Shown here: one piece after another, positions 1-6,838 of the stretch
Layout of the letters: each line of letters opens with the position of its first letter
Position numbering within the stretch: the first letter of the stretch is position 1
Assembly: GCA_964497475.1 (NCBI GenBank)
Contig: CAZCDM010000065.1
Span: 1-12,028 of the forward strand
Length of the DNA stretch: 12,028 bases
Source of the DNA: CAZCDM01 sp964497475
Lineage (GTDB): Bacteria > Planctomycetota > Phycisphaerae > SM23-33
Reading direction: 5' to 3'
The notes under the pieces: generated by a model
Databases searched by the model: none
Seen by the model: only the letters and a program-made list of their open reading frames with translations
Told to the model about the DNA's origin: nothing
Position numbers and translations under genes: made by a program

Positions 1-1
1 G

Positions 2-187
2 ATCATTTTCGCCACCGACAACAGCTACGCGACCATCATCCAGGTCAGTGGCAGTGAGATCATCCTCGACCGCGAGGTGACCGTCACGGGCCAGCAGGCC
101 TACGTCATCGTCGAAAGCGGCACCTCGGCCGGCGACGACAGCCCCGCCCTGACCGTCATCTCCACCCGAACCAGCCTGGGAGAGTGA
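2..187 (+). CDS. C-terminal end of an upstream gene, possibly a pseudopilin (5' truncated)
   Basis: An open frame enters from the left edge and ends at TGA 185-187, giving 61 residues. The peptide is rich in alternating hydrophobic and polar residues (for example VTVTGQQAYVIVE), as expected of a beta-rich globular domain, and ends in a flexible tail SLGE. No diagnostic motif is visible, so the family cannot be read from this fragment. Its stop lies 2 nt before the ATG of the GspJ-like prepilin at 190, so the two genes are almost certainly co-transcribed and translationally coupled. By position this could be a GspH/GspI-type pseudopilin. That is inference from gene order only; the N-terminal methylation motif that would settle it lies outside the window. 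Confidence 0.6.
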   Translation: MIFATDNSYATIIQVSGSEIILDREVTVTGQQAYVIVESGTSAGDDSPALTVISTRTSLGE

Positions 188-189
188 TC

Positions 190-1167
190 ATGAACCAATC
201 CCTCCACACAACCCGTAACAGGAAGCACACAGCCATCAGGCGTCCGGCCATGACCATGACCGAGCTGCTCGTGGCGGTAGCGGTTCTTTCCATCATGGTC
301 CTCGGCTTTGGCCAACTGCTCACCTCCAGCCAGAAGGTCGTCAAGGAAACACAGACCAATCAGCAGCAGAACAGTGTCGCACAATCCATTGCTGACGTAA
401 TACGTGCCGACCTCGGCAAACTCACCAAAAACGGCTTCCTATGCATCACACAAACTTCAAATTGGTTTTCCCGCCCGAGGCTTATTTTTACTACTGCCGG
501 CGTCATTCCAAGTAAAACACATGCTGTTGTTGGTACCGGGGGAATCAGCCTTTACGGCCATGCGGACATGGATGTTTCATCTGGATATAGTCACATCTAT
601 TCTGAAATAATGCTTCGTCAAGGTTGGGTCATGTCTACGGATTCTGTAACGGGTGTAAGCGATGTCTGGAACACCGACCTGGAAACAATTACAACAATGG
701 ACCGAGAAGATCTGAATGATCTGATTGGAAATTGTGGCTTAACCTCTGGAACTTTGATAGAAGCCGCAGATTTTACCTTAGACTACCCTCCGACGAACCT
801 TACCGATATTGAAAGCATGTGGCAGATCCTCAGTACGCAGAATGCTTCTGTTGACATCATGTGGACCGATGGCACAACTTCCGGCGGCAATCTTAACTGG
901 TACGGAATCAACTGGGATGGAAACTACAACGTGAATTGGAAAAATGAACCTTCATCTAAAGATGATTTTGACTCCACAGAAATTAAAGTATCCACGAGTT
1001 CCCAGTGGGGTTACCGTGCTCTCTGGTCTCATCACAATCAAGAAGAATGGCCCAAGGCGATAAAAATCAGTTTCCGCGTATATGACCAATCTATGGCCGA
1101 AGGCCTGCAAAGGGAAACATCTGACGAATATTACAAGCGGTATGAAGTAATTGTCCCGCTTGACTGA
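190..1167 (+). CDS. Prepilin-type minor pseudopilin, GspJ/PilW-like
   Basis: Predicted 325-residue prepilin whose mature form would be inserted in the inner membrane and assembled into the tip of a type II secretion pseudopilus or type IV-like pilus. Residues 1-20 are a basic leader (RKHTAIRRP). The predicted prepilin peptidase site is A20|M21, with the conserved glutamate at +5 (E25, in MTMTELL), followed by a hydrophobic helix of about 20 residues (26-45). Alanine rather than glycine at -1 is tolerated but less common. The rest is a Trp- and Asp-rich globular passenger with no motif I recognise. ATG 190 is chosen because GGGAG at 178-182 sits 7 nt upstream; the in-frame GTG at 184 is too close to it. 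From about position 430 to 1150 the gene is clearly AT-richer than its neighbours. The GspJ assignment rests on gene order before a GspK-like gene; a PilW-type name is equally possible. Confidence 0.8.
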   Translation: MNQSLHTTRNRKHTAIRRPAMTMTELLVAVAVLSIMVLGFGQLLTSSQKVVKETQTNQQQNSVAQSIADVIRADLGKLTKNGFLCITQTSNWFSRPRLIFTTAGVIPSKTHAVVGTGGISLYGHADMDVSSGYSHIYSEIMLRQGWVMSTDSVTGVSDVWNTDLETITTMDREDLNDLIGNCGLTSGTLIEAADFTLDYPPTNLTDIESMWQILSTQNASVDIMWTDGTTSGGNLNWYGINWDGNYNVNWKNEPSSKDDFDSTEIKVSTSSQWGYRALWSHHNQEEWPKAIKISFRVYDQSMAEGLQRETSDEYYKRYEVIVPLD

Positions 1168-1181
1168 TGTGGTGATGTGGT

Positions 1182-1200
1182 TTCGTGCCGACGGCACGGA
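1182..1200 (+). promoter_or_regulatory. Small hairpin directly before the gspK-like ribosome binding site
   Basis: CGTGCC at 1184-1189 and GGCACG at 1193-1198 form a perfect 6-bp stem with a 3-nt loop (GAC). It can be extended by a T-G wobble and one T-A pair. It ends right next to the AAGGAG Shine-Dalgarno sequence at 1201-1206. In the mRNA it could tune ribosome access between the two pseudopilin genes. No T-run follows, so it is not an intrinsic terminator. A role is inference. Confidence 0.35.
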
Positions 1201-1214
1201 AAGGAGTTTTGACC

Positions 1215-3889
1215 ATGCATACGAAGCGAACCATGACAACGCGGCGGGGCTCGGCCCTGCTGCTGGTGATCGGGCTGTTGACGATTATCGCGATGCTCGG
1301 CTCGACGTTCCTGCTGATCTCCCGGCTGGACCGCAAACAGGCCGTCGCCGTCGCCGCGCGAAGCCAGGCCGACCCCCTCGCCCAGGGTATTTTCTCCCAG
1401 GTCAAAATGAAGCTGCTGGAAGACCTCTACATCGGCACAAATGGCCCGTATGACGGCTCGTCCGATGTAACCGCCTATATCGACTANNNNNNNNNNNNNN
1501 NNNNNNNNNNNNNNNNNNNNNNNNNNNNNNNNNNNNNNNNNNNNNNNNNNNNNNNNNNNNNNNNNNNNNNNNNNNNNNNNNNNNNNCGTCGAACGATACC
1601 TGGCTGTCCATGGGCGAGAACTCCAGCATACAGAAAACCTCCCTTCTGGGCGGCACGGATAAGGGCAATGCCGACACCGACGGCGACGGCACGGACGATG
1701 CCGACTGGCGTACGACCGGCGTCTACAACGACCTCGGCCGGGAGTACCAGGCCGCCGTCCGCATCGTCGACCTCTCCGGCAAACTCAACGTCAACATCGC
1801 CTCGCACCCGACGGCTTCGGTCGCCAAGCCAACCTACTCCGCTCCCGTCCTGATCGACCTGATGAACTACCTTCCCAGCGGGTCGTATACCGGCACGGAC
1901 CAGCTCAACCAGGCACGGCGGGGGGGAAACGTCGCCAGCAACGACCTGGACGACCTCAACAACGATTTGGCCCTGCGCGTTCTCAGCCCGGAGAATAATT
2001 TCACCCCCTTCGCCATCGGCGATGAACTGTTCCTCCGCTGGCTCAAGAGCGACGCCGTTACCGAAACCGGCCAGCTCTTCGATGCGACCGACCAGTCCGG
2101 CAGCGCCCTGGGCGCTTCCTACCGCCGCCACCTGACGACCTTCAACACCACGCGCAATGTTCTCCGCGCACCCATCACCAGCCTCAAGACCCGCATGCCA
2201 CTCCGCACCAATGCGTACTCGGCCGCCTTTACCGAAACCGCCCCCGACGACCTGACCAACGCGACCCACCGAACCGAACTGATCTCTCTGCTGGTATCGG
2301 CCGGCATAGACACTGCCAATGCCGCCTCCCTCGTGGCCAACCTCTGGGCCTACAGCGACGGACAGAATCCGGCATCGGCCTACGAGGTGACCGACACCAA
2401 CGGGAATAGATACTACGGCCTCGTCCCCCAGCCTGTCCTGACCGAGGTCTACTGGAAGGAAAAGTACGACGTCGGCACCGATGCAGACGGAAATCCAGCC
2501 CCGCCCACCGTCAGCCTGGGCGTCTACGCTGTGGAAATATATAATCCCGACGGCGTCGACCTGACCAACTACAAACTCGAAACCCCCGGCGGAACCGATA
2601 TCGAACTGTCCTCCGCTGGTACGGCTCAATATGTGGCTGTGGTCTACTGGAACGGTACGGAAGATACGTCATTTTTCACCACCGAAACCGGCGCCTTTGT
2701 CATCAACACCGGCACGGGCGGATTGGACTTCAACAGCGGCTCCACCGTCAAACTGGTCCGCAAGCTTGGCTCGGGCATCGTCGTCGACGAAATCAGCACC
2801 AGCATCCCTCTACGGACAACTGCGAATACCTCGCAAGATCAGGTGGAAGAAGACGGCAAGGGCAGGGACAATTCCGCCGCCAATAAGCGGTATCTCGTCG
2901 CTGCCGAGGCATCCATGGCCAGCCCGACCATCGGAGCAGGCAACGCCCTTTCTACCGCTGCCGCGATCCAGGGCAAGAACGGGGAAAACCTCTGGTATGG
3001 GTACGACATCGCAAAGCCTGGCGGCGATCTCATCCTGCCGGGGAACAATACTCTCGTCAGCCTCGGGGAAATCACCCGACTGATGCTCACCTGCCACAGC
3101 AAAGATTCGTTGAATACCTGGACGCCGGTGACCACCGCCCTCTACAACGATTTCAGCAACTGTCCGGCCTCCGCAGCCTTTTATGATGTGACTACGCAAG
3201 ATTTCGACTCGACCGTCTCCGGTGCCAGTCGAGGCCGGGCTAATTTTTTCAGCCCCGTCCGAGCGTCCTCGCCCTACCTCCCCATCAGTATTGGCGAAGT
3301 CTTTGCCGAACTGGCATCCATCGTCCCGGTCGACCTGACGAGGGAGCACTCCGACACCACGGCCAGCCGCGTCTACGGTCGGCTGAATATCAACACAGCC
3401 ACCGCCGATGCACTTAAACAGCTTCCCTGGCCGGACACGGTCAATGGCACGACCATCAACATTGATACGCTGGTCGACGAATACATCATCCCCTACCGGG
3501 ATAAAACCAGCGGAATTACGGCCACGGGGCAAGACTTCACCGCCCGGCGCGGGACCGTCGGGTTCAAAACCCCCGGCGAGATTGACATCCCCCTGGGATT
3601 CTACGCGGATGATAACTTGAAGGATAGTGGCAAGACGCTGGAACAATCGCTGGAAGAATCCGCCGAGTTCCTCGATCATCGAGCCGCCCTTTACCAGGCC
3701 GTCGCCAACTGCGTATCCGTCAACAGCGATACGTTTGCGGTCTACATCTCGATCCGCCTGCCAAAGGTCGACAGCCCCAGCGTCGATACGGATTACTTCC
3801 GGTGGAATTACGTCGGCGTGATCGACCGAAGCAACTGTCGCGCTGATGGCGATGAACCAGCGGCGCTGCTGTTCAGCCCGGTGAAGTAA
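1215..3889 (+). CDS. Very large GspK-like minor pseudopilin (interrupted by an assembly gap)
   Basis: Predicted minor pseudopilin that would cap the pseudopilus tip of a type II secretion-like machine. ATG 1215 is chosen because AAGGAG (1201-1206) lies 8 nt upstream; an in-frame GTG at 1185 lacks this. The N-terminus has the GspK pattern: basic leader, G12|S13 cleavage site, then a hydrophobic helix (about 14-36) without the usual +5 glutamate, as is normal for GspK. After the gap come a Ca-loop-like DTDGDGTDD (about 1673-1699), a segment DLSGKLNVN typical of GspK (about 1768-1797), a lamin-tail-like stretch (about 2510-2803), and a second helix-hairpin-helix-like GRLNINTATADAL...LP motif (about 3377-3428) followed by FKTPGEI. 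At least about 856 residues are visible (90 before the gap, 766 after), against roughly 300-330 for ordinary GspK. The frame differs across the N run, which is explained by an arbitrary gap size rather than a real frameshift. Confidence 0.8.
1487..1586. other. Assembly gap (100 N)
   Basis: Exactly 100 unresolved bases, the conventional placeholder for a gap of unknown length. It falls inside the GspK-like gene. The reading frame before it (codons from 1215) and the frame after it (codons from 1589) do not match at 100 nt. If the gene is intact, the true gap length must leave remainder 2 on division by 3. Confidence 0.97.
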
Positions 3890-3928
3890 CGCCGGCCGGC
3901 CTGGCGGATGGCTACGGATTGACGGTGC

Positions 3929-3952
3929 CATGCCTATGCTTGCATAGGCATG
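3929..3952. repeat. Perfect inverted repeat, 11-bp arms
   Basis: CATGCCTATGC (3929-3939) and its exact reverse complement GCATAGGCATG (3942-3952) are separated by TT. As RNA this folds into a tight hairpin, probably with a 4-nt loop. Its place about 40 nt after the GspK-like stop, between convergent genes, fits a bidirectional transcription end or a dispersed REP-like unit. No T-run follows. Confidence 0.7.
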
Positions 3953-3996
3953 CTGGGCAGGCATGCGTACCCTCTCAACCTGCCCGCACGGGTGAG

Positions 3997-4034
3997 CATA
4001 CGCGTATGGCTGGCGGGGTTCCCATCCCGCCAGC
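3997..4034. repeat. Two adjoining palindromes
   Basis: CATACGCGTATG (3997-4008) is a perfect 12-bp palindrome. It is followed without a gap by GCTGGCGGG (4009-4017), loop GTTCCCAT (4018-4025) and CCCGCCAGC (4026-4034), a perfect 9-bp stem. A shorter stem CCCG-CA-CGGG lies just before, at 3983-3992. The back-to-back arrangement is typical of REP/BIME-like intergenic elements, but family membership cannot be shown from one copy. Confidence 0.6.
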
Positions 4035-4098
4035 GGACGAATGAGTATGCGGCGGGACAGGATCCCCACCGCACGAGTCGCGGGTAGCCATGCGCCAC

Positions 4099-4120
4099 GC
4101 ACAGCCGGGGGCGGCTGTGC
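4099..4120. repeat. Inverted repeat, 8-bp arms
   Basis: GCACAGCC (4099-4106) pairs with GGCTGTGC (4113-4120) around the loop GGGGGC. I associate this kind of sequence with spurious short proteins in planctomycete genomes, where it recurs between genes. That association is from memory and unverified. Here it is one member of the palindrome series. Confidence 0.6.
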
Positions 4121-4201
4121 CACACGATACGTCCCAGGCCAACACGTCACGCGCGACTGACGCCGCTGATTAGAGCGTTTGCATCCATTCTGTCGTGCCG
4201 C

Positions 4202-4291
4202 TGTCACCCTGAGCGAAGCCGAAGGGTCTTTTCGCGAACAGATTCTTCGACTTCGCGGCTTGCTTCGCAACCCGCTTCGCCCAGAATGACA
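4202..4291. repeat. Imperfect inverted-repeat element, about 90 bp (MITE/REP-like)
   Basis: TGTCACCCTGAGCGAAG at 4202-4218 and the 17-nt sequence at 4275-4291 (CTTCGCCCAGAATGACA) are reverse complements except at 3 positions. The interior also has complementary GAAGGGTC and GATTCTTCGACTTCGC-type stretches, so the whole unit can fold back on itself. Read as protein on the - strand it gives the SEAKNLFAKRPFGFAQGD-like phrase that I remember as a frequent spurious translation in many unrelated bacterial and metagenomic genomes. It is therefore probably a widespread non-coding dispersed element. It encodes no transposase. Confidence 0.65.
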
Positions 4292-4324
4292 CCATGCCGT
4301 GGCGACATGCGTTATAAAAATGAC

Positions 4325-4978
4325 CTAGCGGTCGCCGGGGTAAAACGTCGCATCGCCGTAGGGGCCGACGCGGATGGTGAAAAAGTTCCGCCAGCGGTAC
4401 TTGCGCTTGGGGTGCTTGTGCTCGAAGAGCACCCAGTAGACGTCGCCGATTTCCTTGTCGTGAATATCGTACTCGTCGAAGTACTTCACGTCGAGGTTGC
4501 GGGCAATGCCCTTGGCGATGTGATAGGCGTCGTCTTTCTTGACCTTGCGACGGTCCCACTCGGCGGGGAATCGCTCGAAGTCGCGGGCGTAGACGCGCGA
4601 TCGGCCGTAGGGCCCGACGCGGACGGCCAGGTGGTTCCGCCAGTTGTCCCGCCGGCGCGGACGGCGATGCTCGAACAACACCCAGCGGGCATCGTTAATG
4701 CCCTTGTCGTGGACCTCGTAGTCCTTGGGGTCGAGGTTCTCGTAGCGGGCGAGCTTATTGGCGATGCGGTAGGCTTCGTCCTTGTCGACCTTCTCGCGGC
4801 GGTCATCATGGCGCGGACGGTCGTCGCGGTCGTCATCCCAGTCGTCGTCGCGTCGGCCGTCGCGGTCGTACACCTTATCGCCGCCGATGTTGACCTCCTT
4901 GGGAGCCTTGACGCTGACACAGCCAACAAGCGCAGTCGGGATCAGTCCGGCAAGCAGCAGAGCCATCATGCGATTCAT
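4325..4978 (-). CDS. Putative lipoprotein with a tandemly duplicated domain
   Basis: 217-residue protein of unknown function. Start ATG 4978 is supported by AAAGGA a few bases upstream; an earlier in-frame start near 5059 would lie upstream of the predicted promoter. Residues 1-19 form a signal peptide and LVGC (17-20) is a lipobox, so C20 should be lipidated and the protein anchored in a membrane facing the periplasm. Residues 36-62 are an extreme Asp/Arg tract, probably an unfolded spacer. Two copies of one domain follow, about 65-131 and 147-217. They share DEAY/DDAY-x-IA, YEVHDK/YDIHDK, a WVLFEH core, a basic patch, WRN and RVGPYG. The alternation of a helix with strands weakly recalls PepSY or NTF2-like folds, but I do not recognise the family. 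The gene is monocistronic and divergent from purF. Confidence 0.82.
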   Translation of the reverse strand: MNRMMALLLAGLIPTALVGCVSVKAPKEVNIGGDKVYDRDGRRDDDWDDDRDDRPRHDDRREKVDKDEAYRIANKLARYENLDPKDYEVHDKGINDARWVLFEHRRPRRRDNWRNHLAVRVGPYGRSRVYARDFERFPAEWDRRKVKKDDAYHIAKGIARNLDVKYFDEYDIHDKEIGDVYWVLFEHKHPKRKYRWRNFFTIRVGPYGDATFYPGDR

Positions 4979-5017
4979 GTCGTTCCTTTCGATATCGAGA
5001 ACCGTGGTATCCATATA

Positions 5018-5046
5018 ATAGTAGCCCCTGTCGGGGCCGATGGCAA
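5018..5046 (-). promoter_or_regulatory. Predicted promoter of the lipoprotein gene
   Basis: On the - strand TTGCCA (plus positions 5041-5046) is followed after exactly 17 bp by TACTAT (5018-5023), a reasonable sigma70-like pair. The spacer contains a perfect inverted repeat GCCCC-TGTC-GGGGC (plus 5024-5037), which would suit a repressor site. The ATG lies about 40 nt downstream of the -10. Confidence 0.5.
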
Positions 5047-5139
5047 ATCCGGCGGGCACAATTGCTCGCCTCGGTGGGTAGACACCACCAGGCCGCGGCG
5101 GTTAGGAAAATTCCCAGCCGGGCCGACCTCGGCTGCGGG

Positions 5140-5168
5140 TTTACCTCGCCGGGCCCATCGGCTACAAT
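5140..5168 (+). promoter_or_regulatory. Predicted promoter of purF
   Basis: TTTACC (5140-5145), a 17-bp spacer, then TACAAT (5163-5168). Transcription would begin near 5175, which rules out the upstream TTG at 5175 as the translation start and supports TTG 5211. Confidence 0.6.
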
Positions 5169-5200
5169 GCGATTTTGGCCGAGCCCCGCCGGGGCGATAC

Positions 5201-5204
5201 GGAG
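5201..5204 (+). promoter_or_regulatory. Ribosome binding site that decides the purF start
   Basis: GGAG at 5201-5204 lies 6 nt before TTG 5211. The alternative TTG at 5175 has no such site and coincides with the predicted transcription start. Confidence 0.6.
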
Positions 5205-5210
5205 ACCAGC

Positions 5211-6782
5211 TTGAGCGACGAGCTTCATCACGAATGCGGCATCGCGGCGTTGTACCGCCTCGACAAGCCGCTGAACCACCCCGGCCCGGCGAGCATGGCC
5301 TGCGACGACGGCGACGTCGTCAAGCACCTGCCGACCATGCTGCTGAACCTCCAGAACCGCGGGCAGCTTGCCGCGGGGCTCAGCAGTTTCAACCCGGCCC
5401 GGCAGCAACTGCTCGATACCTACAAAGAGATCGGCAACGTCGCCGAGGCCTTCCGCCTCTCTCACCCGGACAAGCATCAGGCGATCCTCACCGAGTACGC
5501 CGGCCCGGCCGCCATCGGGCACGTCCGCTACGCCACCTGCGGGCTCGACGACGCCCGCTACGCCCAGCCCTTCGAACGCCATCACGGGCGCCTGTGGAAG
5601 TGGTACAGCTTCGGCTTCAACGGCAACCTCGCCAACTACACCGAACTGCGCGACCGCCTGCTGAGCAAGCGACACTACGTCTTCACGCTCAATACCGATA
5701 CCGAAATCCTCATGCACGAGCTGAGCTACCTCCTTCGAGGCGACGAAAAGCCCGACCTGCGGGACGTGTTCCGCTCGCTGAGCGAATTTCTCGACGGGGC
5801 CTACAACATCGTCTTCCTCGACGCGATGGGCCGCATGGTCGTCGCCCGCGACCCGCTGGGCCTGCGCCCCGTCAGCTACGCGGTGCAGGGCAACCTCTTC
5901 GGCGCCGCCAGCGAGTCCGTCGCCCTGACGAACATCGGCTTCGAGCGCGTCTGCTCCCTGCCGCCGGGGCACATGGCCATCATCGAAGACTCCACCCTCT
6001 GCATCGAACCCTTCGCCGAAAAGTCCCGCCGGGCGCACTGCTTCTTCGAGTGGGTCTACTTCTCCAACGTCGCCAGCGAGATGGACGGCTCGAGCGTCTA
6101 CCTCGCCCGGCACGAACTCGGCCGGATGCTGGCCCGCATGGAAGACCAGACCATCGACGACGACTGCATCGTCGTGCCCGTACCCGATACCGCCAAAGCC
6201 GCCGCCGACGCCTACGCCTACCAGCTCGGCATCCCGTGTCTCGAAGGGCTCATGCGGAACCGCTACGTCGGGCGGACGTTCATCCAGTCGTCCTCCACGC
6301 GCGGCGCCAGCGCCAACGCCAAGTACACCCCCCTGCCCAGCGTGCTGGAAAACAAACGCGTCCTGCTCGTCGACGATTCCATCGTCCGCTCGACGACGCT
6401 GCGCATCCTCGCCGAGCAGATCCGCCAGCGAGGCCATGCCCGCGAGGTCCACGTCCGCATCAGTTGTCCGCCCATCGTCGCGCCGTGCTTTTACGGCATC
6501 GACATGTCCACCCTCAACGAACTCTTCGCCCCAGGCTACTGCCCCGAAGGCTACACCGGCGAGCCGTCGGCGGAGATGCTCGCGAAGATGGCCGACGCCC
6601 TCGGCGTCGACAGCCTGCGCTACCTGCCCGTCTCGACGCTCGGCAAGTGCATCGGCATCGACCAGGCCAACCTCTGCCTCGGCTGCGTGACCGGCACGTA
6701 TCCCAGCCCGTGGGGCAACTCGCTCTACGAGCAGGCTTGCGTCAACAGCACGCAGGCATCTACCGGCCGGACCTACGAATAA
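5211..6782 (+). CDS. purF: Amidophosphoribosyltransferase (glutamine PRPP amidotransferase), divergent form
   Basis: 523-residue cytoplasmic enzyme for the first step of purine synthesis: PRPP + glutamine to 5-phosphoribosylamine. The N-terminal Ntn glutaminase half shows C9 (in HHECGIAAL, exposed after removal of an 8-residue propeptide), RGQ 50-52, GHVRYAT 103-109, NGN 137-139 and D163. The phosphoribosyltransferase half shows VPVPD (322-326), NRYVGRTF (350-357) and the PRPP loop VDDSIVRSTT (387-396). Cys 277, 426, 489 and 492 match the four ligands of the 4Fe-4S cluster in Bacillus-type PurF, so the enzyme is probably oxygen sensitive. Oddities: RGQLAAG instead of RGQESAG, a basic/aromatic segment HHGRLWKWYSFGFNGN before NGN, and Ser for the usual Gly at 394. 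All catalytic residues I can place are present. A planctomycete-type paralog of purF cannot be excluded. Start TTG follows from the ribosome site and promoter. Confidence 0.88.
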   Translation: MSDELHHECGIAALYRLDKPLNHPGPASMACDDGDVVKHLPTMLLNLQNRGQLAAGLSSFNPARQQLLDTYKEIGNVAEAFRLSHPDKHQAILTEYAGPAAIGHVRYATCGLDDARYAQPFERHHGRLWKWYSFGFNGNLANYTELRDRLLSKRHYVFTLNTDTEILMHELSYLLRGDEKPDLRDVFRSLSEFLDGAYNIVFLDAMGRMVVARDPLGLRPVSYAVQGNLFGAASESVALTNIGFERVCSLPPGHMAIIEDSTLCIEPFAEKSRRAHCFFEWVYFSNVASEMDGSSVYLARHELGRMLARMEDQTIDDDCIVVPVPDTAKAAADAYAYQLGIPCLEGLMRNRYVGRTFIQSSSTRGASANAKYTPLPSVLENKRVLLVDDSIVRSTTLRILAEQIRQRGHAREVHVRISCPPIVAPCFYGIDMSTLNELFAPGYCPEGYTGEPSAEMLAKMADALGVDSLRYLPVSTLGKCIGIDQANLCLGCVTGTYPSPWGNSLYEQACVNSTQASTGRTYE

Positions 6783-6806
6783 CCCCCGCCCCACTTCGGC
6801 CGAGCC

Positions 6807-6812
6807 TATAAT
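6807..6812 (+). promoter_or_regulatory. Perfect -10 box before the flavin reductase gene
   Basis: TATAAT at 6807-6812, 26 nt before the ATG at 6839. No convincing -35 is seen 16-18 bp upstream, where the sequence is C-rich, so it may be a weak or activator-dependent promoter in addition to read-through from purF, whose stop is only 24 nt upstream. Confidence 0.5.
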
Positions 6813-6838
6813 GCATTGTCTCGCCGGAAAGGAATCCC

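Larger units (their letters stand above)
3890..4324. other. Gene-free intergenic region rich in palindromes
   Basis: 435 bases between two convergent genes (GspK-like on +, lipoprotein on -). No reading frame here looks like a real protein. The region holds at least six palindromic units, including the perfect 10-bp palindrome GCCGGCCGGC at 3891-3900, immediately after the GspK-like stop, and the repeats listed separately. It probably contains the transcription ends of both genes, but no classic GC-stem plus T-run terminator is evident. Confidence 0.7.

Noticed and set aside
1484..2629. Open frame of about 380 residues on the - strand, reaching the gap
   Set aside because: Antisense to the GspK-like gene; Gly/Val-rich with no recognisable domain.
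2810..4270. 486-residue open frame on the - strand
   Set aside because: Antisense to the GspK-like gene, and its start lies in the repeat element, whose translation is a known type of spurious peptide.
3890..4324. CRISPR array or RNA gene in the palindrome-rich region
   Set aside because: The palindromes differ from each other, lack equal spacing and unique spacers, and no tRNA or rRNA signature was recognised.
5175..5210. Upstream TTG start for purF adding 12 residues
   Set aside because: It coincides with the predicted transcription start and has no ribosome site, and the longer form would lengthen the propeptide before C9.
4286..6811. 841-residue open frame on the + strand
   Set aside because: It is antisense to the lipoprotein gene and in another frame over purF. 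Its second half is an Arg/Pro/His-rich translation typical of GC-rich shadow frames.
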